Positions 1 to 7,192 of a DNA stretch of 64,000 nt are shown here, piece by piece. Source of the stretch: Priestia abyssalis (GTDB taxonomy: Bacteria > Bacillota > Bacilli > Bacillales > Bacillaceae_H); assembly GCF_002019595.1 (NCBI RefSeq), contig NZ_KV917369.1:220458-284457 (forward strand), in the 5' to 3' direction. The notes under the pieces are model-generated. The model worked only from the letters and a program-made list of their open reading frames with translations. It made no database searches and was not told where the DNA came from. Positions within the stretch are counted from its first letter, which is position 1, and the number at the start of each line of letters is the position of its first letter. The position numbers were made by a program, and so were the translations under genes.

Positions 1-1
1 A

Positions 2-1018
2 GCTGACCGTATTCAAAAATATGAAATGATACATGGCAAGAGGGAAGTAGAAACCTTTTTAGATGCAGTATTATCAATTCAAGAGCATATTGATCCATCG
101 TTAATGCGGCCGAAGCTTTCCTGGAGTATTTATGATGAGGAAGACGAAGATCCAGAAACTTCTTTAGGCCCGTATGATGATTTATGGAATTTAGATTATA
201 AAGGCCGTCAAAAGCCCAAACCATCAAAAAAAATGAAAAAGTTCCCACCGAATCCGGAGAAAGATATTCTGTTATTTATTGAAGAGTACGGCCGTAACTT
301 AGAAGAGTGGCAGCGGGATATTTTAACAATGATGAGGGAAGAAATGCTTTATTTCTGGCCGCAGCTTGAAACGAAAATCATGAACGAAGGCTGGGCAAGT
401 TATTGGCACCAAAGAATTTTACGAGAAATGGATTTAACGAGTGGAGAATCTATTGAGTTTGCCAAACTTAATGCGGGGGTTGTCCAGCCTTCACGGACAG
501 GAATTAATCCATACTACCTTGGCCTGAAAATCTTCGAAGATATTGAAGAACGTTACAACAATCCAATAGAAGAGCTGAAACGCCAAGGGATAGAGCCGGG
601 GTCAGGAAGAGAGAAGATGTTTGAAGTCCGTGAAATCGAATCGGATATTTCATTTATCCGCAATTATTTAACGAAAGATTTGGTCATGCGAGAAGATATG
701 TATTTATTTCAAAAACAAGGAAAAGACTACAAAATCGTCGATAAAGAATGGACGGAAGTGCGGGATCAGCTCGTCAATATGAGGGTAAATGGAGGGTTTC
801 CGTACATCACCGTGAATGACGGCGACTATTTAAAAAATGGAGAATTGTATTTGAAACACTGGTTCGAAGGTATCGAACTGGATGTAAAATATTTAGAAAA
901 GGTTGTCCCATATATCTACCAGCTATGGGGAAGAGCGGTCCATATGGAAACCATGCTGGAAAACAAAACGGTTGTGTTTACGTATGACGGAAAGAGCATG
1001 CATCGGAAGTTTATTTAA
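2..1018 (+). CDS. spoVR: SpoVR/YcgB family protein, 5' end outside the window
   Basis: This is the C-terminal part of a SpoVR family protein, which in Bacillus is needed for normal spore cortex formation; its biochemical activity is not established. The frame is open from base 2 and reads through in family-like sequence before the first ATG at 26, so that ATG is internal and the gene begins upstream of the window. About 338 residues are visible; B. subtilis SpoVR is about 468 aa, so roughly 130 N-terminal residues are missing. The Trp/His-rich motif [15 protein letters not shown] and the later [17 protein letters not shown] are typical of the family. A terminator hairpin follows the stop codon, so this is the end of its transcript. 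Confidence 0.92.
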   Translation, partial: ADRIQKYEMIHGKREVETFLDAVLSIQEHIDPSLMRPKLSWSIYDEEDEDPETSLGPYDDLWNLDYKGRQKPKPSKKMKKFPPNPEKDILLFIEEYGRNLEEWQRDILTMMREEMLYFWPQLETKIMNEGWASYWHQRILREMDLTSGESIEFAKLNAGVVQPSRTGINPYYLGLKIFEDIEERYNNPIEELKRQGIEPGSGREKMFEVREIESDISFIRNYLTKDLVMREDMYLFQKQGKDYKIVDKEWTEVRDQLVNMRVNGGFPYITVNDGDYLKNGELYLKHWFEGIELDVKYLEKVVPYIYQLWGRAVHMETMLENKTVVFTYDGKSMHRKFI

Positions 1019-1023
1019 TAGGT

Positions 1024-1048
1024 AAAGCTGCCATAGATTGGCAGCTTT
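1024..1048 (+). terminator. Rho-independent terminator after spoVR
   Basis: The sequence AAAGCTGCC, a 7-base loop and GGCAGCTTT form a 9-bp stem six bases after the spoVR stop codon, followed by a T-rich stretch. Confidence 0.75.
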
Positions 1049-1171
1049 ATTCTGTATTGATTGAAAAAATTGTAGTAAAATGTCTGACGTTTTATGTTAA
1101 TGAATATGAAATTTCATGGTATGATTTTTTGTAAGCGCAACCAAAATATCGAAATGAACAGGAGGATCATG

Positions 1172-1384
1172 ATGTTAGTAGAAGATTTAATCCATCAATT
1201 TATACTTATGAAAAAAAGAAAACCCTCGCATATGAATGAATTAATTGTCTACATTCAGAAAAGTTATATTCGCGGGGAATTATCTATGGTCGAATATAAA
1301 ACATTGTTTGCAGATCTTAAGAAGCGTAAAGCAAAAAAGGGGACAATATTCATGTATGAATATAATCCTTCTGTTTGTATATAA
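1172..1384 (+). CDS. YppF-like small protein
   Basis: A 70-residue soluble protein that resembles the YppF family of small Bacillus proteins, which have no known function. The recognisable part is the segment HMNELIVYIQKSYIRGELSM followed by an acidic and basic helix. The open frame extends upstream to 1094, but an AGGAGG ribosome site at 1160-1165 sits 6 bases before the ATG at 1172, so this start is preferred; an adjacent ATG at 1169 is too close to the site. A terminator hairpin overlaps the stop codon. It appears to be a single-gene transcript. The family assignment rests on remembered similarity and is moderately sure. Confidence 0.7.
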   Translation: MLVEDLIHQFILMKKRKPSHMNELIVYIQKSYIRGELSMVEYKTLFADLKKRKAKKGTIFMYEYNPSVCI

Positions 1385-1413
1385 GCCTTATAAGCTTCGC
1401 TTACAAGGCTTAT
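1381..1413 (+). terminator. Terminator after the YppF-like gene
   Basis: Two 15-base arms (1381-1395 and 1399-1413) form a nearly perfect stem with a 3-base loop, followed by ATTTTATTTCTT. The left arm overlaps the stop codon of the gene. Confidence 0.75.
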
Positions 1414-1591
1414 ATTTTATTTCTTGCATTTTATAACACATAAGGGACATTTAGCAGGGGAATTATCCGGAAAGCTTAATTAGCATAAAAAAATTCATCC
1501 GCTTTAAAATTTTTAATAGGACATGTATATCTTTGAATGTTTCGGTAAAAAGAGACATACATTCTAACAAAAACATTGGGGGAGAATGCTA

Positions 1592-1756
1592 ATGAGCAAA
1601 GAGGCTATAATGCTAATATGGGCAATTGTTACTTGTATGGTTATCGGGATATTTATCTTTCTTAACTCTCAAGCCAGCGAACAAACACTGGCCAGCAGTA
1701 TTGTAATCAGTCAATATGCAGATAGTACGGGAGTAAATGGTTATCGATCGTTTTAA
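1592..1756 (+). CDS. 54-aa single-pass membrane miniprotein
   Basis: This short frame encodes 54 residues and starts at an ATG with a GGGGGAG ribosome site about 6 bases upstream. Residues about 7-25 form one hydrophobic segment (MLIWAIVTCMVIGIFIFL), followed by a polar tail of about 28 residues ending in GVNGYRSF. It stands alone between a terminator and the convergent ArsR gene. I do not recognise the family. The ribosome site, clean membrane segment and hydrophilic tail argue that it is real, and such miniproteins are common in spore formers, but no function can be given. Confidence 0.55.
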   Translation: MSKEAIMLIWAIVTCMVIGIFIFLNSQASEQTLASSIVISQYADSTGVNGYRSF

Positions 1757-1896
1757 AACCTCTTCATATTGCCGCGTCTGGACAACACACCTTTCTACCT
1801 TCTTTTGTTTCTCATCTATAAGAATGGCCTATTTGTATTCATACATCGTATTATTCATTTCGTTCATTAAAAAATATGGATTTGTTGTTTGAGAAA

Positions 1897-2217
1897 TTAG
1901 CAAGAAGAGTGAAATAAACAGCAGAGCTCAGGTGATAATAAATTATTTACCTCTTCGCTGTTTAATTCGTAATAACTCCAAGTTCCTTTAGTTTCTTTTG
2001 TAATTAAGTTGGCATCTAATAAAATTTTTAAGTGATAGGATAATTTGGATTGGGGCATACCAATCATCTCGCTTAAATCACAAACGCAAGTGGAACCATG
2101 CTGACAAAGGAGGTGCATAATGTGGAGACGCTTTTGATCTGCCAATGATTTGAATTTTGCTTCATACATGACAAAGGTGGACTCTAATGATGGGTCCTGT
2201 GATGAGAATGGCTTCAT
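1897..2217 (-). CDS. ArsR family metal(loid)-responsive repressor
   Basis: A 106-residue winged-helix repressor of the ArsR/SmtB family. The recognition region contains CQHGSTCVCDLSEMIGMPQS, in which the paired cysteines of CVC match the alpha-3 As(III)/Sb(III) or soft-metal site of ArsR/AseR-type sensors. It is followed by the HTH segment QSKLSYHLKILLDANLI. The C-terminus adds a CC pair and a final Cys, possible extra ligands. A palindrome fitting the family's operators lies 17 bases upstream, which suggests autoregulation. No efflux pump or arsenate reductase lies next to it, so it is an orphan regulator here. The inducer is inferred only from the cysteine pattern. Confidence 0.85.
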   Translation of the reverse strand: MKPFSSQDPSLESTFVMYEAKFKSLADQKRLHIMHLLCQHGSTCVCDLSEMIGMPQSKLSYHLKILLDANLITKETKGTWSYYELNSEEVNNLLSPELCCLFHSSC

Positions 2218-2234
2218 GCTTAATCAACTCCTAT

Positions 2235-2250
2235 ATCAATTTTTATTGAT
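2235..2250. promoter_or_regulatory. Probable ArsR operator
   Basis: ATCAAT-TTTT-ATTGAT is a perfect inverted repeat just upstream of the arsR-type gene. It resembles known ArsR/SmtB operators, which carry TCAA and TTGA half sites. Binding is inferred from position and symmetry. Confidence 0.6.
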
Positions 2251-2342
2251 TTAATGTAATTATATATCCAAAAAAGAAATATGCAATCGTGTTATCAAAG
2301 GGGATGGATTAAAATGAATCCGCAACATAGCATAATGTACAT

Positions 2343-2370
2343 AAAAAGCTGCCTTTTCGTGGCAGCTTTT
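2343..2370 (+). terminator. Stand-alone terminator-like hairpin
   Basis: AAAAGCTGCC, a 7-base loop and GGCAGCTTTT form a stem that closely resembles the one after spoVR. No convincing gene precedes it on this strand, so it may end a leftover transcript diverging from the arsR promoter region. Confidence 0.45.
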
Positions 2371-2376
2371 CGTTTC

Positions 2377-2581
2377 TATCCCTCATTAACAGGCAGTAAG
2401 AGACCCTTACTTCAAAATTGGGAAGTTTAAGTGGGAAATAACTGCCCTAATCTAGCCCCTGAACAGTCGCCTCGCTTTCTCGCGTAAAAGCCCAAACATA
2501 AGAACACAGACTAACACCGCCGCGTCCTGCGGGTCTAACTAACCATCGGTGGGAGAGAAAAATCCCTACCGATGGTTAGTT
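2377..2581. repeat. Structured repeat R1, possible insertion-sequence end remnant
   Basis: It begins with a TATCCCTCATTAACAGGCAGTAAGA block that recurs, diverged, near 6.3, 24.0, 34.8 and 47.7 kb. A paired segment around 2408-2455 (ACTTCAAAATT... to AATAACTGCC) follows, and it ends in a long hairpin with arms AACTAACCATCGGT and ACCGATGGTTAGTT. This resembles the terminal structured part of an IS200/IS605-type element without a transposase, but that link is inference. The end hairpin may also terminate the convergent NlpC/P60 gene. Confidence 0.5.
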
Positions 2582-2590
2582 TTCTTTATA

Positions 2591-3748
2591 TTAAAAGAAG
2601 GATTTGCTTCCTATATAACGGGGTTTCCAATAAGAGTTGCTTAATGATGAAATCATGACACCTTTAGACGAAGAGGCGTGAATGAAACTGCCATTTCCAA
2701 GGTAAATTCCAGCATGAGAAGCCCCAGGTTGATATGTTTCAAAGAAGACGAGATCACCGACACTTGGATTGCTTACTTTCGTTCCGGCTGCATATATGCC
2801 CGCTACCGTACGAGGCAAGCTGATTCCCGCCTTTTCAAACACATAATTGAGGAATCCACTGCAATCAAAACCGTTAGGAGTCGTTCCACCCCATACATAT
2901 GGGGTACCCATCAATCTTTTTGCAAGCGAAATAACTTCATTTGTCACGCTCATAGTAGAAACTCCGGCGACACTTGATGACGCTGCAACAACCTGGTTAG
3001 AAGATAGCTTCTTTAAAGTAGCAGGACCGGCAATGCCATCTACAGCCAAGCCATTTGAGCGTTGAAAAGCCATTACGGCGCTTTTTGTAATAGAACCGAA
3101 ATATCCAGTAGCATTTCCGCTGAAGTAGCCTTTATTTTTTAAAGCCTGCTGAAGTTGCTGTACGGCTGTACCCTTCATGCCTGACTTTAGAGTTTTACTA
3201 GTGTTTACAGCTGAAGAAGTTTTAGAAGGTGCAGATTCCATACCGATTAAGACACGATATGTATTAGGCCCGACAATTCCGTCTGCTTTTAAGTTATGGG
3301 CACGTTGAAAAGCCATTACAGCATCTTTCGTAATAAAACCATAATAGCCGGTCACAGTTGATTTAAAGTATCCCTTTTGTTTAAGCAGCGTTTGCACTTC
3401 TTTTACATCATTATTTTTCATGCCCAATTTTAAAATGGCAGAAGAGATGGAACTAGTGGACGCAGCTGACTGCCCAAGAGCTTGTACAGTTTTTGGACCA
3501 ACGATGCCATCTGCTGTTAAATGATGGGTACGCTGGAAAGAAAGAACTGAACTTTTAGTTGCAGAACCAAAATAACCTGTGGAATTCTGCTTGAAATATC
3601 CTTTTTGTTTTAGCTTATTTTGAAGTTCTTGTACATCGTTATTTTTCATGCCTTGTTTTAATATTTGATCGCCTAATGCGGCGTGGCTAATTGTTGGTAA
3701 TATTGTTAGTGAAGAGCATAGAGCAACAGAATACAATAATTTTTTCAC
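2591..3748 (-). CDS. Secreted NlpC/P60 peptidoglycan endopeptidase with three PG-binding domains
   Basis: A secreted cell-wall hydrolase of 385 residues. Residues 1-23 are a signal peptide (positive VKKLL, hydrophobic core, cleavage after SHA). Three PG_binding_1 repeats follow at about 28-92, 105-170 and 188-250, each with a GYFG or GYYG motif and an ADGI or VDGI segment. A C-terminal NlpC/P60 domain covers about 268-385, with the catalytic Cys in GFDCSGFLNYVF, the His in SHAGIYLG and the third polar residue in SFIHASS. Enzymes of this type cut D-Glu-meso-diaminopimelate bonds in stem peptides. The GTG start at 3748 is chosen because GGGGGAA lies 5 bases upstream; the more distal ATG would add 13 residues with no ribosome site. 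Confidence 0.9.
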   Translation of the reverse strand: MKKLLYSVALCSSLTILPTISHAALGDQILKQGMKNNDVQELQNKLKQKGYFKQNSTGYFGSATKSSVLSFQRTHHLTADGIVGPKTVQALGQSAASTSSISSAILKLGMKNNDVKEVQTLLKQKGYFKSTVTGYYGFITKDAVMAFQRAHNLKADGIVGPNTYRVLIGMESAPSKTSSAVNTSKTLKSGMKGTAVQQLQQALKNKGYFSGNATGYFGSITKSAVMAFQRSNGLAVDGIAGPATLKKLSSNQVVAASSSVAGVSTMSVTNEVISLAKRLMGTPYVWGGTTPNGFDCSGFLNYVFEKAGISLPRTVAGIYAAGTKVSNPSVGDLVFFETYQPGASHAGIYLGNGSFIHASSSKGVMISSLSNSYWKPRYIGSKSFF

Positions 3749-4013
3749 AAAATTTCCCCCGTAACTAAAATATGTATAAAGAAACAATATTTACATACTA
3801 GCAATGGATTATTACAAAAATTATTCATTATTGTTACATTAATGTTACAAATTTCGACATGGTTATATATTCATTTTTTTATTGGATTTATTGGAAAAAT
3901 CAATAGTTCGTAAAGAAGGGGGGGGAGGGGTATTTCGATATATGTATAAAAAGGGAGTGGGCCATTTGGCTTTTTTGAATGAAAATTTTGGTGAAAGGGA
4001 GATTAAGTGACGA

Positions 4014-4100
4014 GAATGACTCAAAAGAAGCTCTTTTGAGTCATTCCCTAAAAGACCGTTTCTTATAATTTGCTTGAGACTTATAGGACAGCTTCGCGGT
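4014..4100 (-). repeat. Degenerate family C hairpin element (C5)
   Basis: A GAATGACTCAAAAGA stem pairs with TCTTTTGAGTCATTC. Read on the minus strand, it is preceded by GCTGTCCTATAAGTCTCA, which matches the leading block of the other family C elements near 18.8, 32.2, 36.3 and 43.5 kb. It lies between the NlpC/P60 gene and guaD and may act as the guaD terminator. Confidence 0.5.
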
Positions 4101-4209
4101 TTAATACTGATTTAGAGGCGGACGATAATTTGGCCTCGTACTTGCCTCTTTAAAATGATTGACAATGTCTTCGGCATTTCCTCTAACGTGATTTCTTGAT
4201 TAATGGGAG

Positions 4210-4692
4210 TTAATAGTGAATAACGTTCGGATTAACTTTCCAAAGGTGGAAAGGATTTTCCTCGGCAGAGACCGGAAAGGAAACTTGTTGGGCAGAGATG
4301 ATTCGTTCGCTGGGAGACTTCGGAATTTCACGGTAAATCAAATCATCATCAAATCCGATGGCAGCGGCTTCTGTACGGTTGTGATAATAATACACTCCTT
4401 TGATTCTTGCCCAGTAAATGGCGCTCATACACATGGGGCACGGTTCACAACTTGTATAAATGATACAGTCTTGAAGCTGGAAAGTGGAGAGGGTCTGGCA
4501 GGTTTGACGAATCGCTTGAATTTCGGCATGGGCAGTCGGATCGTGAGTGGTGGTGACCTGATTTGCCCCGGTTCCAATCACTTTTCCATTTTGAACAATG
4601 ACAGCCCCGAACGGCCCTCCTGTTCCATTTTGGACATTTTCAGCTGCTATTTTTAACGCCAAGTCAAGAAAGTAACGGTGTTCATTCATCAT
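4210..4692 (-). CDS. guaD: Guanine deaminase
   Basis: A 160-residue cytosolic zinc deaminase of the CDA fold that converts guanine to xanthine and ammonia. The zinc-site signature is complete: HAE in DPTAHAEIQAIR near residue 55 and CEPCPMCMSAIYWAR near residue 83-97. The C-terminal segment IGFDDDLIYREI and the short tail match Bacillus GuaD (about 156 aa) rather than the tRNA adenosine deaminase TadA. An AAGGGAAG ribosome site lies close upstream of the ATGATG start. It stands alone between repeats C5 and A1. The enzyme may feed purine nitrogen salvage; nothing in the sequence shows its regulation. Confidence 0.9.
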   Translation of the reverse strand: MMNEHRYFLDLALKIAAENVQNGTGGPFGAVIVQNGKVIGTGANQVTTTHDPTAHAEIQAIRQTCQTLSTFQLQDCIIYTSCEPCPMCMSAIYWARIKGVYYYHNRTEAAAIGFDDDLIYREIPKSPSERIISAQQVSFPVSAEENPFHLWKVNPNVIHY

Positions 4693-4798
4693 TAATCTTC
4701 CCTTTCATGGTAAGATGGGGTAATTAACTATAATGGATTATTCTAGAGGGAATGTGTTTAGAAGTACTACTTTTTTGTCAAGTTATCTAACATGATTT

Positions 4799-5010
4799 TA
4801 TATGGATCGATTTAGAAAATTGGACATGACCAAAGAACGGTCATGTCCAATTTTCTAGACCTAAGCGGCTGACACCCTCCTTACGGTGTTGGCGCCATCC
4901 GCATAGGTGAACCCTTGAGTGCACATTCAAGTTGTCTAAATGCCCGATTGTGAGTGTCCCTCTGTGGAAGGAATATGTGACGAGTTATTAAGTTGGGATG
5001 TATAAATAGG
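4799..5010 (+). repeat. Dispersed repeat family A, long form (A1)
   Basis: It begins TATGGATCGATTTAG and ends AAGTTGGGATGTATAAATA. The first hairpin has 19-bp arms (from TAGAAAATTGGACATGACC) around the loop AAAGAAC. A second hairpin module (TAAGCGGCTGACACC to CCGCATAGG) follows, and then the conserved tail ATTCAAGTTGTCTAA. Related copies lie at 25.9, 39.5, 41.4 and 51.4 kb. In this copy one stem pair is switched from C-G to G-C with both sides changed. Confidence 0.8.
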
Positions 5011-5196
5011 AGAAAAGGGTAATACTTCCCTGCAGGAACCGCTTTTCAGGAATGTGTTTGTTATTCTGTATGTTTCGATGGAAAAGGAACATTTATCCTA
5101 TTGTATGTTCGTTTGAGTAAACATAACACCTGTATCAATCTTGTGTATGGTAAATCGAAGGTGAATCTGTCACTTGGGTAATCAATATGAAAAGGA

Positions 5197-5225
5197 TTGA
5201 CAAAGGGTGTTTTTTGTATTAAAAA
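5197..5225 (+). promoter_or_regulatory. Sigma-A promoter for the ykkCD riboswitch transcript
   Basis: TTGACA at 5197-5202 and TAAAAA at 5220-5225 are separated by 17 bases and lie about 28 bases before the guanidine aptamer. The -10 box is imperfect. Confidence 0.55.
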
Positions 5226-5252
5226 TGTAGTGACAAGAACATATGGTAAAAG

Positions 5253-5375
5253 TTTTCTAGGGTTCCGCAGTGTCTGACTGGCCTGGTCCGAGAGAAAACG
5301 CACAGCTTTGTTGTGTTACACGGAGGGATAAAAGCCCGGGAGGTATCTTTTAGATGATATCTCCCGGGCTTTTTG
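5253..5375 (+). promoter_or_regulatory. Guanidine-I (ykkC) riboswitch with terminator
   Basis: The leader shows the conserved blocks of the ykkC class I aptamer in order: TTTCTAGGGTTCCG, then CTGACTGGCCTGGTCCGAGAG, then ACACGGAGGGATAAAAGCCCGGGAG. The last block is also the left arm of an intrinsic terminator (AAAGCCCGGGAGGTATC paired with GATATCTCCCGGGCTTT, then TTTTG), so aptamer folding and termination compete. Guanidine binding is expected to prevent termination and turn on the two SMR genes that begin 38 bases downstream. Confidence 0.93.
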
Positions 5376-5412
5376 TTTCATACTAAAAAACAGCAAGGGA
5401 AGGAGAATAAGT

Positions 5413-5760
5413 ATGAATTCAAACTGGATAAAGGTTTTTATAGCTGCCTTTTTCGAAGTATTTTGGGTGATAGGATTAAAGCATTCTGATAGCGTTTGGG
5501 AATGGGCAGGAACAGCGGTTTGTATCGCGATCAGTTTTTATATGATGATTATGGCAGGAAGAACTTTGCCGGTCGGGACTGTATATGCCGTGTTCGTGGG
5601 AATGGGGACTGCCGGAACCGTATTTGCTGAAGTTGTATTTTTTGAAGAACCGTTTAAATTAATAAAAGTAATTTTTATTCTACTAATGCTTATTGGAGTG
5701 ATTGGATTGAAACTGGTGACGCAGAATTCTGAACAAGAGGTGGAAGGAGAGAAATCATAA
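5413..5760 (+). CDS. ykkC: SMR family guanidinium exporter subunit
   Basis: A 115-residue small multidrug resistance protein with four predicted membrane helices. The conserved Glu of helix 1 is in AAFFEVFWVIGLKHS, and the loop GRTLPVGTVYAVFVGMGTAG is typical of the family. It matches YkkC of B. subtilis, which works with YkkD. In SMR pairs preceded by the ykkC riboswitch the exported substrate is guanidinium, in exchange for protons. The ribosome site is GGGAAGGAG, and the gene overlaps ykkD at TAATG, which suggests coupled translation. The charged C-terminal tail (QNSEQEVEGEKS) is longer than in YkkD. Confidence 0.92.
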   Translation: MNSNWIKVFIAAFFEVFWVIGLKHSDSVWEWAGTAVCIAISFYMMIMAGRTLPVGTVYAVFVGMGTAGTVFAEVVFFEEPFKLIKVIFILLMLIGVIGLKLVTQNSEQEVEGEKS

Positions 5761-6074
5761 TGGCTTGGCTGTATGTCGTGTTGGCTGGTATTTTCGAAAT
5801 GGCCGGTGTCACAATGATTAATAAATGGCATCATGATGGGAAACAATCTTCACTTTTCCTGCTTTTGGCAGGGTTTGCTGCAAGTTTTCTTTTCCTGTCA
5901 TTGGCGATGGAAACATTACCGATGGGAACGGCCTATGCTGTATGGACAGGGATAGGGGCTTCTGGAGGTGCAATTTTAGGGATGTTGCAGTATGGGGAGT
6001 CAAAAGATTGGCGCCGGATTTTCTTTATTGGATTGATTCTTTCTACTGCAATTGGCCTAAAGGCAGTATCATAG
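5760..6074 (+). CDS. ykkD: SMR family guanidinium exporter partner subunit
   Basis: A 104-residue, four-helix SMR protein forming the second half of the pair with ykkC. The key Glu lies in LAGIFEMAGVTMIN and the second signature is METLPMGTAYAVWTGIGASG. Its start codon shares a base with the upstream stop codon, so the two are translated together and probably assemble as a heterodimer in the cytoplasmic membrane. Expression should follow the guanidine riboswitch upstream. No obvious terminator follows before the palindrome at 6192. Confidence 0.92.
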   Translation: MAWLYVVLAGIFEMAGVTMINKWHHDGKQSSLFLLLAGFAASFLFLSLAMETLPMGTAYAVWTGIGASGGAILGMLQYGESKDWRRIFFIGLILSTAIGLKAVS

Positions 6075-6191
6075 CGAGAACTGCATTTGAATGGAGATAG
6101 AAGCCTCTGCTTCTTATAAAATTAAGGTGAGGGGGAGTTTGTTAGCTAAGGTCAAATAATAAGGAGTTCTTATTGATAGAGGAAATTGCTT

Positions 6192-6213
6192 ATTAAACAA
6201 ACGTTTGTTTAAT
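6192..6213. promoter_or_regulatory. Perfect 22-bp palindrome, possible TetR-type operator
   Basis: ATTAAACAAACGTTTGTTTAAT is fully symmetrical with no loop, which suits a DNA-binding dimer better than an RNA hairpin. AAACAAACGTTTGTTT-like palindromes are common TetR-family operators. It lies upstream of repeat R2 and the small membrane protein/YbjQ pair; the cognate regulator is not next to it. Confidence 0.5.
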
Positions 6214-6267
6214 CCAAATTCTCTCATTAAAATAATGGAACGTGAATATGTTTTATTTACAGTCCAT

Positions 6268-6326
6268 TATTTATCCCGCATTAACAGGCGGTAAGAACCC
6301 CACTGATAAAAGTTTCCTTTATGGAG
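6268..6326 (+). repeat. Short dispersed repeat R2
   Basis: The block ATTTATCCCGCATTAACAGG, then CGGTAAGAACCCCACTGATAA and AAGTTTCC, matches the start of R1 and, inverted, the repeat at 34.8 kb. It lies in the otherwise empty 6.1-6.4 kb gap. Confidence 0.6.
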
Positions 6327-6431
6327 GTTGGGGTGTTAGAAATACTACTGGCGGAAGGATATACGATATAGCTGGGAGAAGTACAATAAATGATTCATTA
6401 CTTGAAACCGAAAAGGAGCCTATAGCCTATT

Positions 6432-6635
6432 GTGCAGTTACTGAAATATATATTTTTTATCGTAGCGATAGTTGGACAGGTGACGGGAATGGTATTGCTT
6501 TTTATTGATAAACAAAAAGCAGTCACTTTCTTTATCGTATATGGAATAGGATTAGCCTTATTATTGATTGTGTTAGTAATCGAACGCAGAAAAGAAAAAA
6601 AGGAGGACGATGAACATGATTATCGTGACTACTGA
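6432..6635 (+). CDS. Small two-helix membrane protein preceding YbjQ-type gene
   Basis: A 67-residue protein with two hydrophobic helices (about 4-25 and 33-52) and a highly charged C-terminal tail (ERRKEKKEDDEHD). It starts at GTG 6432, with AAAGGAG about 13 bases upstream, which is rather far. It overlaps the next gene by about 20 bases, which argues for translational coupling and a shared function. The family is not one I recognise. A small membrane partner would fit a YbjQ-type cytosolic protein, but this is inference from context only. Confidence 0.6.
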   Translation: MQLLKYIFFIVAIVGQVTGMVLLFIDKQKAVTFFIVYGIGLALLLIVLVIERRKEKKEDDEHDYRDY

Positions 6636-6930
6636 TTTTGTACCAGGAAAGGAAATTAAAGAATTAAAGGGGTTTGTACGAGGAAGCACTGTACAGTCCA
6701 AACATATCGGTAAAGATATCATGGCCGGCTTAAAAACGATTGTAGGAGGAGAAATAAAAGAATATACGGAAATGATGGATGAGGCACGTCAGCAAGCAAT
6801 CGGCCGCCTAGTTGAAGACGCGCAGCGTAAGGGAGCAAATGCGGTTATTGCCCTGCGTTTGGAAACATCAAACGTAATGCAAAATGCGTCTGAAATTATG
6901 GCTTATGGTACAGCAGTTTATGTAGAATAA
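6616..6930 (+). CDS. YbjQ/UPF0145 family protein
   Basis: A 104-residue soluble protein of the UPF0145 (YbjQ) family, which forms oligomeric beta-rich assemblies; its function is unknown. Family features seen are the N-terminal IIVTTDFVPG, the central RGSTVQSKHIGKDIMAGLKT, and RKGANAVIALRLET before the end. ATG 6616 is preferred because the GGAGG site is 9 bases upstream, while an in-frame ATG at 6610 is only 3 bases from it. It overlaps the small membrane protein gene upstream. The thiamine operon promoter follows directly. Confidence 0.85.
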   Translation: MIIVTTDFVPGKEIKELKGFVRGSTVQSKHIGKDIMAGLKTIVGGEIKEYTEMMDEARQQAIGRLVEDAQRKGANAVIALRLETSNVMQNASEIMAYGTAVYVE

Positions 6931-6951
6931 ATATATTGACGTATTTAAGGC

Positions 6952-6979
6952 TTGTCAAACAAAGCAGGTATGTTATACT
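6952..6979 (+). promoter_or_regulatory. Sigma-A promoter of the thiamine operon
   Basis: TTGTCA (6952-6957) and TATACT (6974-6979) are separated by 16 bases and lie about 30 bases before the TPP aptamer. Confidence 0.65.
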
Positions 6980-7010
6980 AAGGACGTAAAAAAGTAAATA
7001 ATTCGAAAAT

Positions 7011-7107
7011 TCACTAGGGGAGTCTATATGGACTGAGACGGAAACGCTTCCGGACCCTTTGAACCTGATCTGGATTATACCAGCGTAGGGAAGTGGTGGC
7101 GTAACGA
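7011..7107 (+). promoter_or_regulatory. TPP (THI-box) riboswitch
   Basis: Conserved THI elements are present in order: ACTAGGGGAGTC, then GGACTGAGACGG, then GACCCTTTGAACCTGATCTGG and TACCAGCGTAGGGAAGTGG. An intrinsic terminator follows at 7129-7160, so control is most likely by transcription termination when thiamine pyrophosphate is abundant. It governs the seven thiamine genes downstream. Confidence 0.96.
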
Positions 7108-7128
7108 TTTACATGAAATTGTTATATT

Positions 7129-7160
7129 CAACCCACTCTGCGTGCAGAGTGGTTTTTTAT
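7129..7160 (+). terminator. Regulated terminator of the TPP riboswitch
   Basis: ACCCACTCTG, a short loop and CAGAGTGGT are followed by TTTTTT. It lies between the aptamer and tenI. Confidence 0.85.
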
Positions 7161-7192
7161 TTTGTTTCACCTTATTAAGGAAGGTTTGAAAA

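Noticed and set aside
2314..2430. Small plus-strand reading frame of about 38 aa diverging from arsR
   Set aside because: It has a fair ribosome site but reads straight into a terminator-like hairpin and repeat R1, so it is at most a remnant.
5061..5303. 80-aa minus-strand reading frame
   Set aside because: It is antisense to the guanidine riboswitch, whose conserved blocks fully explain the sequence, and has no ribosome site or family match.
6242..6508. 88-aa plus-strand reading frame
   Set aside because: It runs through repeat R2 and overlaps the better-supported small membrane protein gene in another frame.
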